This document shows, in pieces, positions 24,420-33,298 of a DNA stretch of 64,000 nt (position 1 is the stretch's first letter; each line of letters opens with the position of its first letter). Under the pieces are notes generated by a model. It searched no databases and was not told the DNA's origin. It saw nothing but the letters and a program-made list of their open reading frames with translations. Position numbers and translations under genes: made by a program. The stretch covers positions 186,001 through 250,000 of the forward strand of contig SSXW01000001.1 of assembly GCA_009469585.1 (NCBI GenBank), read 5' to 3'. Source of the DNA: Dechloromonas sp. Dech2017 (GTDB lineage Bacteria; Pseudomonadota; Gammaproteobacteria; Burkholderiales; Rhodocyclaceae).

Positions 24420-25337
24420 TCAGCTGCCGGCCAGTGCGTTGCATGCGTCGCGGGCGGCCCGGGCGTAGCGGTTTGTGGCAAAGCGCACATAGCCGATGAA
24501 ATGGAGAAAAACTGTTCCAGTCCGTTCGCGCCCCGGATGGCAGTACTTAGGATGGGGCAACACGCAGGCCAGAGGCGAATTCGAGACCAAGTAGTTGGAG
24601 GTGAACTGTTCGGTGCCCCAGCTACTCCATTTGTCGGCTAGCAACTGGCCCATGGCGAGGCTGAACCCGCGTAGCTTGCTACGGCTGAAGCTTCCCTGTG
24701 CGAACCCGGAGAAACCCGCACAACCTCGTACATAGCGGCCGCTTTCTGCACCAGGCAGCCGATCCAGGCTTCCTTCGGCAAGTAACTGCACATGTTCGCC
24801 CGAAGCAATTCGAGGCTTGGCCCAGTTGGCGGCTTCCTGACAGGAGACAAAGTCCTGAGCGTCCTCTGTCGCTAGGACGAAGGAGCGGGATTCCGCGATG
24901 GCTTTTTTTACCTCACTCGGAAAATCCAGCGTGACGGTGTCGGCATCGAGTTGGATCACGTAATCGTGCTGGACGTATTCCGAAATAGCGATCAGGCGTT
25001 CCCAGCATCCTCCCCGCGGCATACCGGTTTCGCGGAAGTCCTCGGCACGTACGAATTCGATGCCATGAACGTGCTCGGCAATCAAGGCCAAGTCGGCATC
25101 GGTGATGCTGGGATCGGCCACCATGACGATCTTCCGCGGGTGCAGAAAACGGCAGAACGACTTGAGCGCTAGCAGATAGGATTCGACATCGCGGTGATGC
25201 ACCATCGACAGGGCCGTGAATTCATCTTGGCCGAGGGTGATTGGCGGAGTGCACACAATGTTGCGGAGTTCGCGGTCGAAATGGCGCCGATTGATGCTGC
25301 TACGAAACTTTTGTGCAATCTGCTTGATTAGGTTCAT
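24420..25337 (-). CDS. Probable GT-A-fold glycosyltransferase, unassigned family
   Basis: 305 residues. An ordered N-terminal part (LSMVHHRDVESYLLALKSFCRFLHPRKIVMVADPSI) is followed by a likely nucleotide-sugar DxD site in YVIQLDADTVTLDFPSEV. A Gly/Cys-rich segment follows (ESGRYVRGCAGFSGFAQGSF) and later SSWGTEQFTSNYLVSN. I do not recognise a named family; the DxD after a hydrophobic strand and the locus make a sugar transferase the best reading. It lies between an asparagine-synthase-like gene and a deacetylase, 3 bp before the latter. Confidence 0.65.
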   Translation of the reverse strand: MNLIKQIAQKFRSSINRRHFDRELRNIVCTPPITLGQDEFTALSMVHHRDVESYLLALKSFCRFLHPRKIVMVADPSITDADLALIAEHVHGIEFVRAEDFRETGMPRGGCWERLIAISEYVQHDYVIQLDADTVTLDFPSEVKKAIAESRSFVLATEDAQDFVSCQEAANWAKPRIASGEHVQLLAEGSLDRLPGAESGRYVRGCAGFSGFAQGSFSRSKLRGFSLAMGQLLADKWSSWGTEQFTSNYLVSNSPLACVLPHPKYCHPGRERTGTVFLHFIGYVRFATNRYARAARDACNALAGS

Positions 25338-25452
25338 AGGTATGACTCGCTAGTTGATTCCGATGAAATGCGAACTCGGTCTCTTGGATATCCGCCGGTC
25401 GAGAGCAAGAATTCGAGCGGAAGAGACCGATTCAGCGACATCTTGGAGTTGA

Positions 25453-27189
25453 TTAGTTGGTCCGGGCCAAAATGCTGCGGAAGGTCTGAATGGTGCGTAG
25501 TGCGTGCCGGCTGTTGCGCATCCCGAACACCTCCAGCAGAGCCAGGGACAAGGTTCGCGTTCTGGAGAACAGGTTGCGCGACAGCGGGTCGCAGGAACTC
25601 TTGGCCAGTTGCCACGCCAGCGGCAAACGCTCGGTAACCGGACCGGATGAGCGTGTCACGGTTCTGTTCCATTGATAGCTCAGTTCCTTCTGGCATTTGA
25701 TCGGGCATTCCACATGCCCAGGGTATGTCTGCCACGGGGTTGTCTGCGCAAACTTTGGCAAATGGGTGAACCAGTGCGCGTAGAAGCGGTGCAACAGCCC
25801 CCAGCGAACCGGTGTCGCGGCGACGGTACGGAGAAACACGCTGTCGAAGAACGGGGTAATAAACTCGAGACCATGTTCATCGATCGATTCGAAGTGTTTG
25901 TAGAGGTGTCGTCGCTGGTCGTTGATTAGAAGAAACAAGTACAACTGCCGCCCCGTATCGCTGCACGGATAACGCCTGATTTCGGCCTGAACGTTACGGC
26001 AGATATCTTCCGGAAGTTGGTCTCGCCAGGGCGCTTCCAGAACGCCGATTGGCAACTGGTTGCGATGCAGGGCCATGAAATACTCGGCTGCCTTCTCGAT
26101 GCCCTCCCGTTCGATCACGTCGATCATTTTCTCGTCCATGTACACATGACCGAGTCCGACGCTGCCACCATCCCCCGACCAGAGTACGTTGGGTCGCTGT
26201 ACTCCGGCAAGACATTCCTGTTCTAGCGAGTCCTTGGTCCTTGCGGCGAGCAGCGAAAAATTCGGGTCGTCATCGCGCGGCAGGCAATACAGCTGGCAGT
26301 CGGGGCCGGCCGCTTCGGCAAAGCGTACGGCATAGTCCTGGTCCTGTGATCCGTCGGGAGAGAAATTCAGCGCCACCACGGCATGGCCGGCGGCGATTAG
26401 GGAGGCGACGATGGCTCGCGAGTCCATACCTCCGCTCAGAAAGGCGATGATACGCTCGTCAGGCGGCGCCCTGAGTCTGATTCCGTCAAGGAAATGGCGG
26501 TACAGTTGTTGCGCAGCTTGCTCTTCCGTTCCGGCATATGGGCTTCCTTGCGACCAGTCGAAGTAGCGCCTCACCGTTACCCCGCTTCTGCCGGCTGTAA
26601 GGTATTCCGCCTCACGCAGGATGGAGATCTCTTCATACGGACTACGTGCGCCCAGAGCTTGCCCGTAAATGCACTGCTCCGCTGTTCCAATAATCGATAT
26701 CCGCCGCCTGATGGTGGGCATGGCCTCGAGGATGCGAATCGCCGAGGCGAACACCAGCAATCCGTCTTGCACCGTGTAGTACAGCGATCGGACGCCGAGG
26801 ATATCGGTGGCGATGCGTAGTTCGCGCCGTTCTTCCGAAAAGCAGACGAGGCTGAACGAACCTCTGGCACTCGTCAGCTTCTGATCGATACCGTCGAGAA
26901 ACAGATCCAGGCTTGCGAGTTGTTCGGAGCGCTGCCGACGTTCCCCTATATCGCAAAAAAGCGGGTCTCCGACCAGGGTCGATATCTCTCCTCGTCCGGA
27001 TTCCTGCCAGGCCGGCTCGCCAAATGCGCCGGAGTCCCATTTGCACAAATAGAAGCCTGGCTTTCGGGCAACCGTGACCTGGCCGCGCGCATCGTCCACT
27101 CTCCGCAACGCTGAGCGCATTTCCTGTTCAAGGGTTGGCGGCACATCAATAGCGTCGCCAAGTCCGAAATAGCCTGCAATGATGGTCAT
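25453..27189 (-). CDS. Asparagine-synthase-like protein without glutaminase Cys (second copy)
   Basis: 578 residues. The start at 27189 gives MTIIAGYFGLGD, which aligns with the usual MCGIAGIF start but has Thr in place of the nucleophilic Cys. The glutaminase-like domain keeps FSLVCFSEERRELRIATDILGVRSLYY. The synthetase domain has the PP-loop IAFLSGGMDSRAIVASLI and a VLWSGDGGSVGLGHVY segment that differs from the common GGDELFGG. It is a distant relative of the gene at 20830. It probably catalyses ATP-dependent amide formation not fed by its own glutaminase. It starts 36 bp downstream of the flippase. Confidence 0.85.
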   Translation of the reverse strand: MTIIAGYFGLGDAIDVPPTLEQEMRSALRRVDDARGQVTVARKPGFYLCKWDSGAFGEPAWQESGRGEISTLVGDPLFCDIGERRQRSEQLASLDLFLDGIDQKLTSARGSFSLVCFSEERRELRIATDILGVRSLYYTVQDGLLVFASAIRILEAMPTIRRRISIIGTAEQCIYGQALGARSPYEEISILREAEYLTAGRSGVTVRRYFDWSQGSPYAGTEEQAAQQLYRHFLDGIRLRAPPDERIIAFLSGGMDSRAIVASLIAAGHAVVALNFSPDGSQDQDYAVRFAEAAGPDCQLYCLPRDDDPNFSLLAARTKDSLEQECLAGVQRPNVLWSGDGGSVGLGHVYMDEKMIDVIEREGIEKAAEYFMALHRNQLPIGVLEAPWRDQLPEDICRNVQAEIRRYPCSDTGRQLYLFLLINDQRRHLYKHFESIDEHGLEFITPFFDSVFLRTVAATPVRWGLLHRFYAHWFTHLPKFAQTTPWQTYPGHVECPIKCQKELSYQWNRTVTRSSGPVTERLPLAWQLAKSSCDPLSRNLFSRTRTLSLALLEVFGMRNSRHALRTIQTFRSILARTN

Positions 27190-27225
27190 CGCGGAGCCTC
27201 CTTCAAAGTCCATGAATGGTGCATT

Positions 27226-28665
27226 TCAGTTTTTATCTTTTCTGAATGCGGCAATAACGTTGCTCAAATATTCATGAGCAAATATCCAGCATAGCGAACT
27301 GTATGTGGCGGCACCGATGGCTACGAGAGTGCAGAGTCGTAGCCATCCGTCGAACGGTAGAAAGTTTCGGGCGCCGATTACCAAACCTAGCATCAAGGCC
27401 CCGAACAGGTGGGGTACGGCGACATTGCTGCAATATTCGCGGAGCCTCAGTCCTACGGTCGGCAGACCTTGCTTCAGCGCATAGAGAAACCACATCGGAT
27501 AGATGAGGACCCATGCGTAACAGATCCCCGGCAATCCCCAGAGGCGGATGCTGATAACAAACGATACTGGCATCACGACACAGGCAACAGCCAGGTTGAT
27601 GACATTCAGTTCGGGTTTGCCGACGGCGTTTACTACTTGCGATAGCGCGATGCTCAAAACGCGGATAGGCAGCATGATCGCGATGCACTGGAGTGGGAGG
27701 ATGGCCGGTTCCCAGTTAGATCCGAGAAACAGTCCCACGAAGTCTGCGGCGATGGCAGCGATGCCCCAAAATATCGGAACTGACAGGAAACTGGCGACGC
27801 GTGCCACCAATAGCACGCTGTCCCGCAAGCGCTGCACGTCATTCTTGATTTGCGAGAAACCAGCCATTGCCAGTTGGTTGAATATCCCGGAAATTTTTAC
27901 CAGGGGCAGGGTGGCCACCTGCACGCCTACCGAATAGAAACCGAGGATGGTCTTTCCCAGCAGACGGCCAACCAACAAGGTGTCGGCCTGCGAATAAAAG
28001 AACCACAGAATCCGGCCGAGTACCGTCATTAGGCCAAACCGGGCCATATCGCCGATGCCGGAAAACCTGAACGTCGGCAGGTGAGGAAATGGGAATTTCC
28101 AGTTGATCAGCGTGGCGTACAACGCAACCATACCCAGGTTGCCGAAAATGATCGACCAGATGCCAAATCCGCTATATGCCATCCACAATGTGGCCAGCGT
28201 CCCGCAGACTGAGGTCCCAACCTCGTAAATTGCCCTCTCCCGAAAGCGCAACTGCTTGTCAAGGAGCGCGCTGGGAATGACCACGAATATCTGGATGAGG
28301 AACTGCAGTCCAATTACCGGAACAATCAGCGACAGTTTGTCCTCACCAAAGAACCAGGCCATGACCGGAGCCAGCAAGCAGAGCACGACATACGAAGATG
28401 AATTGACCAGCACGACCAGGCCGTAGCACTGACGGATTCTGATTTGATTCAGATTGTCCGATTGAATGATTGCCTGCCCCAGTCCCATTTCGTTAACCAT
28501 GGTCATCAGGCTCACCACAACGGCAGCCATGGCGATCAGGCCGTAGTCCTCTGGCTGCAGTATGCGCATTACCAGCAGCGTGCTGATCCAGGAAATGGCC
28601 TGACAGCTAAATTTGGCCAGGAGCATCCAGCGCAGATTGCCGAGTATTTTGTTCTTTAGCGTCAT
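27226..28665 (-). CDS. Polysaccharide flippase, WzxC / PST family
   Basis: 479 residues with about 12-14 hydrophobic helices, starting MTLKNKILGNLRWMLLAKFSCQAISWISTLLVMRIL, the characteristic opening of lipid-linked repeat-unit flippases. Later motifs: EDYGLIAMAAVVVSLM, MGLGQAIIQ, GFYSVGVQVATLPLVKI. It would move undecaprenyl-linked repeat units across the inner membrane for polymerisation. A 27-bp imperfect inverted repeat lies in the 109-bp gap upstream, so it may have its own regulation. Confidence 0.93.
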   Translation of the reverse strand: MTLKNKILGNLRWMLLAKFSCQAISWISTLLVMRILQPEDYGLIAMAAVVVSLMTMVNEMGLGQAIIQSDNLNQIRIRQCYGLVVLVNSSSYVVLCLLAPVMAWFFGEDKLSLIVPVIGLQFLIQIFVVIPSALLDKQLRFRERAIYEVGTSVCGTLATLWMAYSGFGIWSIIFGNLGMVALYATLINWKFPFPHLPTFRFSGIGDMARFGLMTVLGRILWFFYSQADTLLVGRLLGKTILGFYSVGVQVATLPLVKISGIFNQLAMAGFSQIKNDVQRLRDSVLLVARVASFLSVPIFWGIAAIAADFVGLFLGSNWEPAILPLQCIAIMLPIRVLSIALSQVVNAVGKPELNVINLAVACVVMPVSFVISIRLWGLPGICYAWVLIYPMWFLYALKQGLPTVGLRLREYCSNVAVPHLFGALMLGLVIGARNFLPFDGWLRLCTLVAIGAATYSSLCWIFAHEYLSNVIAAFRKDKN

Positions 28666-28723
28666 CAGGGGTACGGGGCGATGTTCTCTAATATCCTGAT
28701 AAATATGGAAAATTTGGTGTAAT

Positions 28724-28750
28724 GTAGTGTGAAAATTTCACAGCCACTAC
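28724..28750. promoter_or_regulatory. Inverted repeat upstream of the flippase gene
   Basis: A perfect dyad TGTGAAA-A-TTTCACA (28728-28742) is nested inside outer arms GTAGTG (28724-28729) and CACTAC (28745-28750). It lies about 60 bp upstream of the flippase start and 25 bp after the TPR gene stop. It has no T-run, so an operator is more likely than a terminator. Confidence 0.4.
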
Positions 28751-28774
28751 ACGAGATAAATTGACGTTGGATAA

Positions 28775-29530
28775 TTAATCCTTCCAGGCGCCAGCCCTTT
28801 GAAGCTGGGTTTTTAAACCAGGTAGCGAATAGCCTAACGCATATGCCTTTTTTGCAGCGGCCAAAGCTTTTTCGAAATCTTTGATTTCTAGGTATCCAAA
28901 AGCTTGGAATACCGAAATATTCCTGTTGTTCGTATTGAGTTCGTCAGCCTTCTCAAATTGAACGCGGGCTTCTGGTGCTTTTCCTCGCCGTGCATAGTAG
29001 TAGCCATAAAGTGCCCGGACTTCCGCGTCGTCTGGCACAAATCGTACTGCCCTTTGAAAGTAGCAATGCACCCGAAGGCCAGCCCCAGTCGGTTTGTCGT
29101 TCTTTTCCCGGAACGCCAAATCTTCCATTGCCGCCAAGGCCATAGGATGATTTGGGAATGCCCAAAGCGTATAACTAAACCCTTTGGCCGGTGGCCCTGC
29201 GCTGCCATGCCGCGGAGCGATCTTCAATCCCTTCAAGTAAGCCAAATATTCAATTGAAAAATGGGCTCCTTCTACAAGCTCACGGTCGGCAGGTCCTGCC
29301 AAAAGATAATTAAACGGTCCATACTGAGATCTATTCCAAAGAGGCTGGCAATCCTGATCATAGAGCTCCAATTTTGGCCAACGTGTGGCCCAATCTGGAT
29401 AGGATCCTTGATTTAACTGTGCTTGAGCATAAGGAGACAATCCGAATAAAAACATATGCGCAATTAGTAGTATTTTTACTTCGGAATTTACGGTTCGCAC
29501 TTTCAATGCGAACTGAGGCGAGTTTATCAT
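28775..29530 (-). CDS. Exported TPR-like protein of unknown function
   Basis: 251 residues from the ATG at 29530. A signal-like segment (VKILLIAHMFLFGLSPYAQAQ) is followed by a domain rich in Trp, Tyr and Pro (YPDWATRWPKLELYDQDCQPLWNRSQYGPFNYL), then two TPR-type helix pairs (VRALYGYYYARRGKAPEARVQFEKA, VFQAFGYLEIKDFEKALAAAKKA). The base composition is more AT-rich than most of the locus, as in the adjacent ligase gene. It is probably periplasmic. It lies between the Wzy/ligase-like gene and the flippase, so a role in assembly or export of the polymer is a reasonable inference. Confidence 0.75.
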   Translation of the reverse strand: MINSPQFALKVRTVNSEVKILLIAHMFLFGLSPYAQAQLNQGSYPDWATRWPKLELYDQDCQPLWNRSQYGPFNYLLAGPADRELVEGAHFSIEYLAYLKGLKIAPRHGSAGPPAKGFSYTLWAFPNHPMALAAMEDLAFREKNDKPTGAGLRVHCYFQRAVRFVPDDAEVRALYGYYYARRGKAPEARVQFEKADELNTNNRNISVFQAFGYLEIKDFEKALAAAKKAYALGYSLPGLKTQLQRAGAWKD

Positions 29531-29637
29531 GCGTAGTATCCTCGAAATGCAACCGTTATGATGGCCGACTGCTAAGCCCGTGGATTTTAATGGAGATGTA
29601 TTTGTAAATATTTTGCGCGCCGGATTGCGAATGGCGA

Positions 29638-30951
29638 TCACCTTGATTCAAGAGGCGGTAGGGTCTTGTTGGGCGGTCTTGGCGGGGGGGATGTGGCATA
29701 TTGGTTCGCTTTGCCAAGCACTAAGCTATGATTTGTCAACCAACGTTTTACGAGCAGGCAAATTATCAGGATATTATAAGGTAGGTCGTAATAGGCTAAG
29801 CTTAGAAACGCACCGCCAACTGCGTAACCAATAAGGCTAACTTGGCACATCGCAGCGAGCGATTTACACCATTGAACTGAAGGGTCTTTGGATTTGTTAC
29901 TAATAATTGATCCAGCTAGTCGCCATGTCGATACCCATATCCCAATAAATAAGGCTAGGCCAATGAATCCTTGTTCTCCGAGAACTTGAAAATAGATGCT
30001 GTGTGCTGCATGGATTGCATGAGGGTTTGGCGCAAATGCCATGAATATATCGGCTGAGTACATATCAAAGCCAGCGCCCGTGATATGTGATTTCGCTACA
30101 TTGAATGCAGTCCACCAAGCATTAATTCGCCCCGTGGCAGAAGGATCTGCTTCGTAGTTTTGGATTGTGTCCATCCGTGCAGACCAGTGTTCTGGCATGA
30201 AGGCAATCAGGCCTATTCCGGAAACAATGATAAATATCCCAAACCCCAGTTTTTTTGGGCTCTTGGCCCACAAATATATAGCCATCGCAGCAATGGCCAG
30301 TAGTGCCCCACGAGAATGAGTTCCCAGCGCGGCGGCAGCCGTAAGTATCATTCCGACAGACCACAAAAATTGGAAATGTTTTTTTGTTGCTTGCAACTGG
30401 AGATAGCGCATTAAAGGAATGATCATGATCATGGCTAGCGCTAGTTCATTGTTGCCACCTATGAATCCCCCAGGTCCCCATACGCGGAAGTTTCCGCCTG
30501 TTATTATTGTAAATGCACCGCCTTTTACCCCATAAAATGCCAAGGACCCAACAATCACCCAGATAAATATTTCAATATGCAAACGTGTGCTCAGTATCGC
30601 CAAAGTAACCAAAATCATGATATCGATCTTTAATACTTTTATAAGCATTTCTGTGCTGCCACTTACGTTATATGAAAATGGATAGGCAATACATATCCAC
30701 GTAAGAAACAACAACAACCAGATGGCTGGTGTTTGATCGAATGGGCTCTGCCTTTCCTTTGTTGCGATTAGGCCGATTATTGTTGAAACAGCAACGATGG
30801 CTGCAACGGGAAAGCTTTGAGCAAAACCATAGGTGAGACTGTGAGGATTCATAAGACTGATCCACGTCCACAGCATTACTCCAACCCAAGGGTGACGAAG
30901 AGCATAGAGGCTACCCGCAAATACGATTCCAACAACCAGAATGTCACGCAT
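29638..30951 (-). CDS. O-antigen-ligase/polymerase-like protein, exosortase A system-associated
   Basis: 437 residues, polytopic with about 10-12 hydrophobic helices. The opening RHPWVGVMLWTWISLMNPHSLTYGFA and the motif GNFRVWGPGGFIGGNNELALAMIMIIPL are characteristic of the XrtA-associated O-glycosylation-ligase family (TIGR03097 type). THSRGALLAIAAM and a periplasmic region with HAAHSIYFQVLGEQGFIGL are typical of the Wzy/WaaL superfamily. It likely polymerises the repeat unit or ligates it to an acceptor in the periplasm. It is visibly AT-richer than the genes to its right. A 42-bp gap separates it from the ATP-grasp gene upstream. Confidence 0.92.
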   Translation of the reverse strand: MRDILVVGIVFAGSLYALRHPWVGVMLWTWISLMNPHSLTYGFAQSFPVAAIVAVSTIIGLIATKERQSPFDQTPAIWLLLFLTWICIAYPFSYNVSGSTEMLIKVLKIDIMILVTLAILSTRLHIEIFIWVIVGSLAFYGVKGGAFTIITGGNFRVWGPGGFIGGNNELALAMIMIIPLMRYLQLQATKKHFQFLWSVGMILTAAAALGTHSRGALLAIAAMAIYLWAKSPKKLGFGIFIIVSGIGLIAFMPEHWSARMDTIQNYEADPSATGRINAWWTAFNVAKSHITGAGFDMYSADIFMAFAPNPHAIHAAHSIYFQVLGEQGFIGLALFIGIWVSTWRLAGSIISNKSKDPSVQWCKSLAAMCQVSLIGYAVGGAFLSLAYYDLPYNILIICLLVKRWLTNHSLVLGKANQYATSPPPRPPNKTLPPLESR

Positions 30952-30993
30952 TGGTTGCGCTCCAGTTTGACAAGAAGTCCGGTAAGGCTTTCA

Positions 30994-32208
30994 TCACCGC
31001 CTCAGGAGTATGTTGGTCAAATCTACCCAGAATGGAGCAGGGTCGTCCTGGGACCATACGTAGTAGCCAACCTCGCTTCGGAAGAAATCCTTCCAGAATC
31101 GTTGCAGTTCCTTTCCCGGGGCAGACTCGAAAAATGGGTCGCTGATCTTCTGGGGGGCTAACAGTATCCGAATCAAGCGCTTGATCTCTGTGGCCATCAT
31201 CCGGCAGCGGAGGCCCGTTCGCACCTCTCCCAAAGCGGCTGTTCTGCCGAGCCCATTCACCAGATAGGCGAGGAGCGCGAAACCAGCTCCGCATTGCACA
31301 GCAAGCGGAAAGCTTCCCCAGAAGCGGCCATTGATTTCCATCAGTACGGCCTTGCCAGTCTGTGGATCAAGGCGGTACTCGACCATAGCGACGCCCTCCC
31401 AGCCGATGGCTCTTAACAGGGCGATCGATTTCTCCTGCAACTCGGCATGCTCCGTAAGCGGCAGGCTTTCGCAAACACTCGAAAAACCACCTTCCGGCGG
31501 CCATTCGGCGATGCGAATGTGCTGGAAGCGGCGTAGCACCCGCCCTTCGTGCATGAAGAAGAACTGCCCAAGCCCACTGCCCGGGCAATATTCCTGAATC
31601 AATGGCCATTTCCCGAGGTGGCGGTAACGGTTGGCAATGGCTACAAGTTGCCTGGCGTCAAGCGCGTATTCCGCCTTGACAAGCGCTATTCCGTTGGCCG
31701 ACAGCAGCGGCCCGACGGCATTTGGATCTTTCCATTTCAGGACGACGGGGAAGGTCAGGTTTTGGGCCAGTTGTTCGATCGCTTCGTGGGATTCTGGCTC
31801 GACTGTCCTAGGGATGGAAATGCCTACGGATTCTGCGATGGCCAGCGTTTTTCCCTTGTCGAGAACAATCGAAAGAGCGTCTGGCTGGGGCAGGATTGCT
31901 TTGACCTTGCCAAGTTGCTGGCGACGGCTGAGTAACCAGTTCAGATTGACTTCGGATACTGTGAGTAGCGGAATCTCACCAAATTCATCCCCGAGTGCGC
32001 GGATTTGTTCGAGCATCGCTTCGCTTCTCGGCTGTTCGATGATGATCCCACGCGCAAGATAACGGGAGTGTAGGCCGATCGCATGCCGTGATTGTGCGAT
32101 GCCGATGACCGGTACGCCGGCTCGTCCGAGTTCCCTGGCAATGCCTAGGGCGATTTGGGTTTCCAGTCCCAGAACAATGCAGGGGGGCAGGGCTTCAGGC
32201 TTCGCCAT
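30994..32208 (-). CDS. ATP-grasp carboxylate-amine ligase-like protein (CarB-like)
   Basis: 404 residues. An N-terminal pre-ATP-grasp domain (CIVLGLETQIALGIARELGRAGVPVIGIAQS) is followed by LSIVLDKGKTLAIAESVGI, the ATP-binding FPVVLKWKDPN, LIQEYCPGSGLGQFFFMHEG and a metal-site strand VEYRLDPQTGKAVLMEINGRFWGS. This is a different ATP-grasp branch from the two genes at 8.5-10.8 kb. Such proteins often add amino acids to glycans or carriers. It overlaps the acyltransferase gene by 14 bp. Confidence 0.87.
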   Translation of the reverse strand: MAKPEALPPCIVLGLETQIALGIARELGRAGVPVIGIAQSRHAIGLHSRYLARGIIIEQPRSEAMLEQIRALGDEFGEIPLLTVSEVNLNWLLSRRQQLGKVKAILPQPDALSIVLDKGKTLAIAESVGISIPRTVEPESHEAIEQLAQNLTFPVVLKWKDPNAVGPLLSANGIALVKAEYALDARQLVAIANRYRHLGKWPLIQEYCPGSGLGQFFFMHEGRVLRRFQHIRIAEWPPEGGFSSVCESLPLTEHAELQEKSIALLRAIGWEGVAMVEYRLDPQTGKAVLMEINGRFWGSFPLAVQCGAGFALLAYLVNGLGRTAALGEVRTGLRCRMMATEIKRLIRILLAPQKISDPFFESAPGKELQRFWKDFFRSEVGYYVWSQDDPAPFWVDLTNILLRR

Positions 32209-33298
32209 GTCGCACTCTCAGCCGCCCGTTGATCCGGCACAGCGCTTTCTCAATGCCAATGCGCAACCCGTGCCGCTTGTTTTCTGTGAAGTAGCCGATG
32301 ACTCCTACGGAAACTGCCATCAGCATGGTGGTGGCCAGCCAGTATCCGTGTCCGTTCGGGTCGCCTCGTAGCACTGCAGCCCAGAAGAGGAAAAGTGGCT
32401 GATGCAGCAGATAGAGGGTGAAAGTGTAGCTGGCGAGTGTCTTGACCGGCCGTTCGATGAGCAGCATGACTGGTTCGATCTGTATTGCAATGTTGCGTAC
32501 TGCTGCGAAGTTCGCCGCTACCAGGATACCGAGAATGTAGTCTGCGGGGAAAAATTTCGAAAAGGTGAATTCGCGGTGCAACTCGGACCCCATTTGTGCC
32601 TTTAACCACTCGGCAATGGCTGGTGATATGCCGTGGTAATGGAATAGCGTGATAGCGGCAACAGTTCCCACGAATAGGGACCAGGAAGCAATTCTGGACA
32701 GGCGCTTGGGAGTTTGCCAATAATAAAGCAGGACGCCCATGCCCCAGATCGGCGCGAGGAGAATGATCTTGGGTCCAAGCGCCGCTGCGAGCAGCAGGAG
32801 CAGGACGATAGCCGTCCTACGCGGCATGAACATCAGGATGCCGAATGCAGCGTAGTACCAGATTTCGTAGCAGATCGACCAATACGGAACGTTCGAGAAA
32901 CTGGTAATCGATATGAACCAGACCTCGTTGGCAAACAGTAATGATCCAAGAGAGCGGATCAGAAACTGGTCGTACGGATAGCCTGCATAGAGTGCTGGGA
33001 AAATGCTGCGGCCGACGGTGTCGAGGGCCAGGGTCAGAATGATTGCTGGCACTGCCACCGAATAGACGCGTGACAGACGGCTCGCCGAGTAACTGGTCCA
33101 GGTGTTTTCCTTGGTATCCGTTACATAGGCGATCACAAATCCGGAGAGAACAAAGAAAACGATTACGGAACTGTGTCCGAAATTACTCGCCGGCAAGATT
33201 TCCTCGACCAGGAGGCGCTGGTTGGAATGGTAGACATAGACGAGGCAGGCAGCGATGAAGCGCACCAGATCGAGGTAAACCGAAAAGCCTTTGTTCAT
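32195..33298 (-). CDS. Membrane acyltransferase, OafA/YrhL family
   Basis: 367 residues with about 10 hydrophobic helices: MNKGFSVYLDLVRFIAACLVYVYHSNQ (carrying the helix-1 Arg and His of the family), FFVLSGFVIAYV, ASRLSRVYSVAVPA, and FTLYLLHQPLFLFW near the end. It transfers acetyl or other acyl groups to sugars at the membrane. The start at 33298 forms a 4-bp overlap with the upstream deacetylase. It probably O-acylates the exopolysaccharide repeat unit. Confidence 0.92.
   Translation of the reverse strand: MNKGFSVYLDLVRFIAACLVYVYHSNQRLLVEEILPASNFGHSSVIVFFVLSGFVIAYVTDTKENTWTSYSASRLSRVYSVAVPAIILTLALDTVGRSIFPALYAGYPYDQFLIRSLGSLLFANEVWFISITSFSNVPYWSICYEIWYYAAFGILMFMPRRTAIVLLLLLAAALGPKIILLAPIWGMGVLLYYWQTPKRLSRIASWSLFVGTVAAITLFHYHGISPAIAEWLKAQMGSELHREFTFSKFFPADYILGILVAANFAAVRNIAIQIEPVMLLIERPVKTLASYTFTLYLLHQPLFLFWAAVLRGDPNGHGYWLATTMLMAVSVGVIGYFTENKRHGLRIGIEKALCRINGRLRVRHGEA

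Noticed and set aside
29836-29856. TTGGCACATCGCAGCG as a sigma54 promoter
   Set aside because: It lies inside the ligase gene in the opposite direction and lacks the TTGC element at the proper distance.
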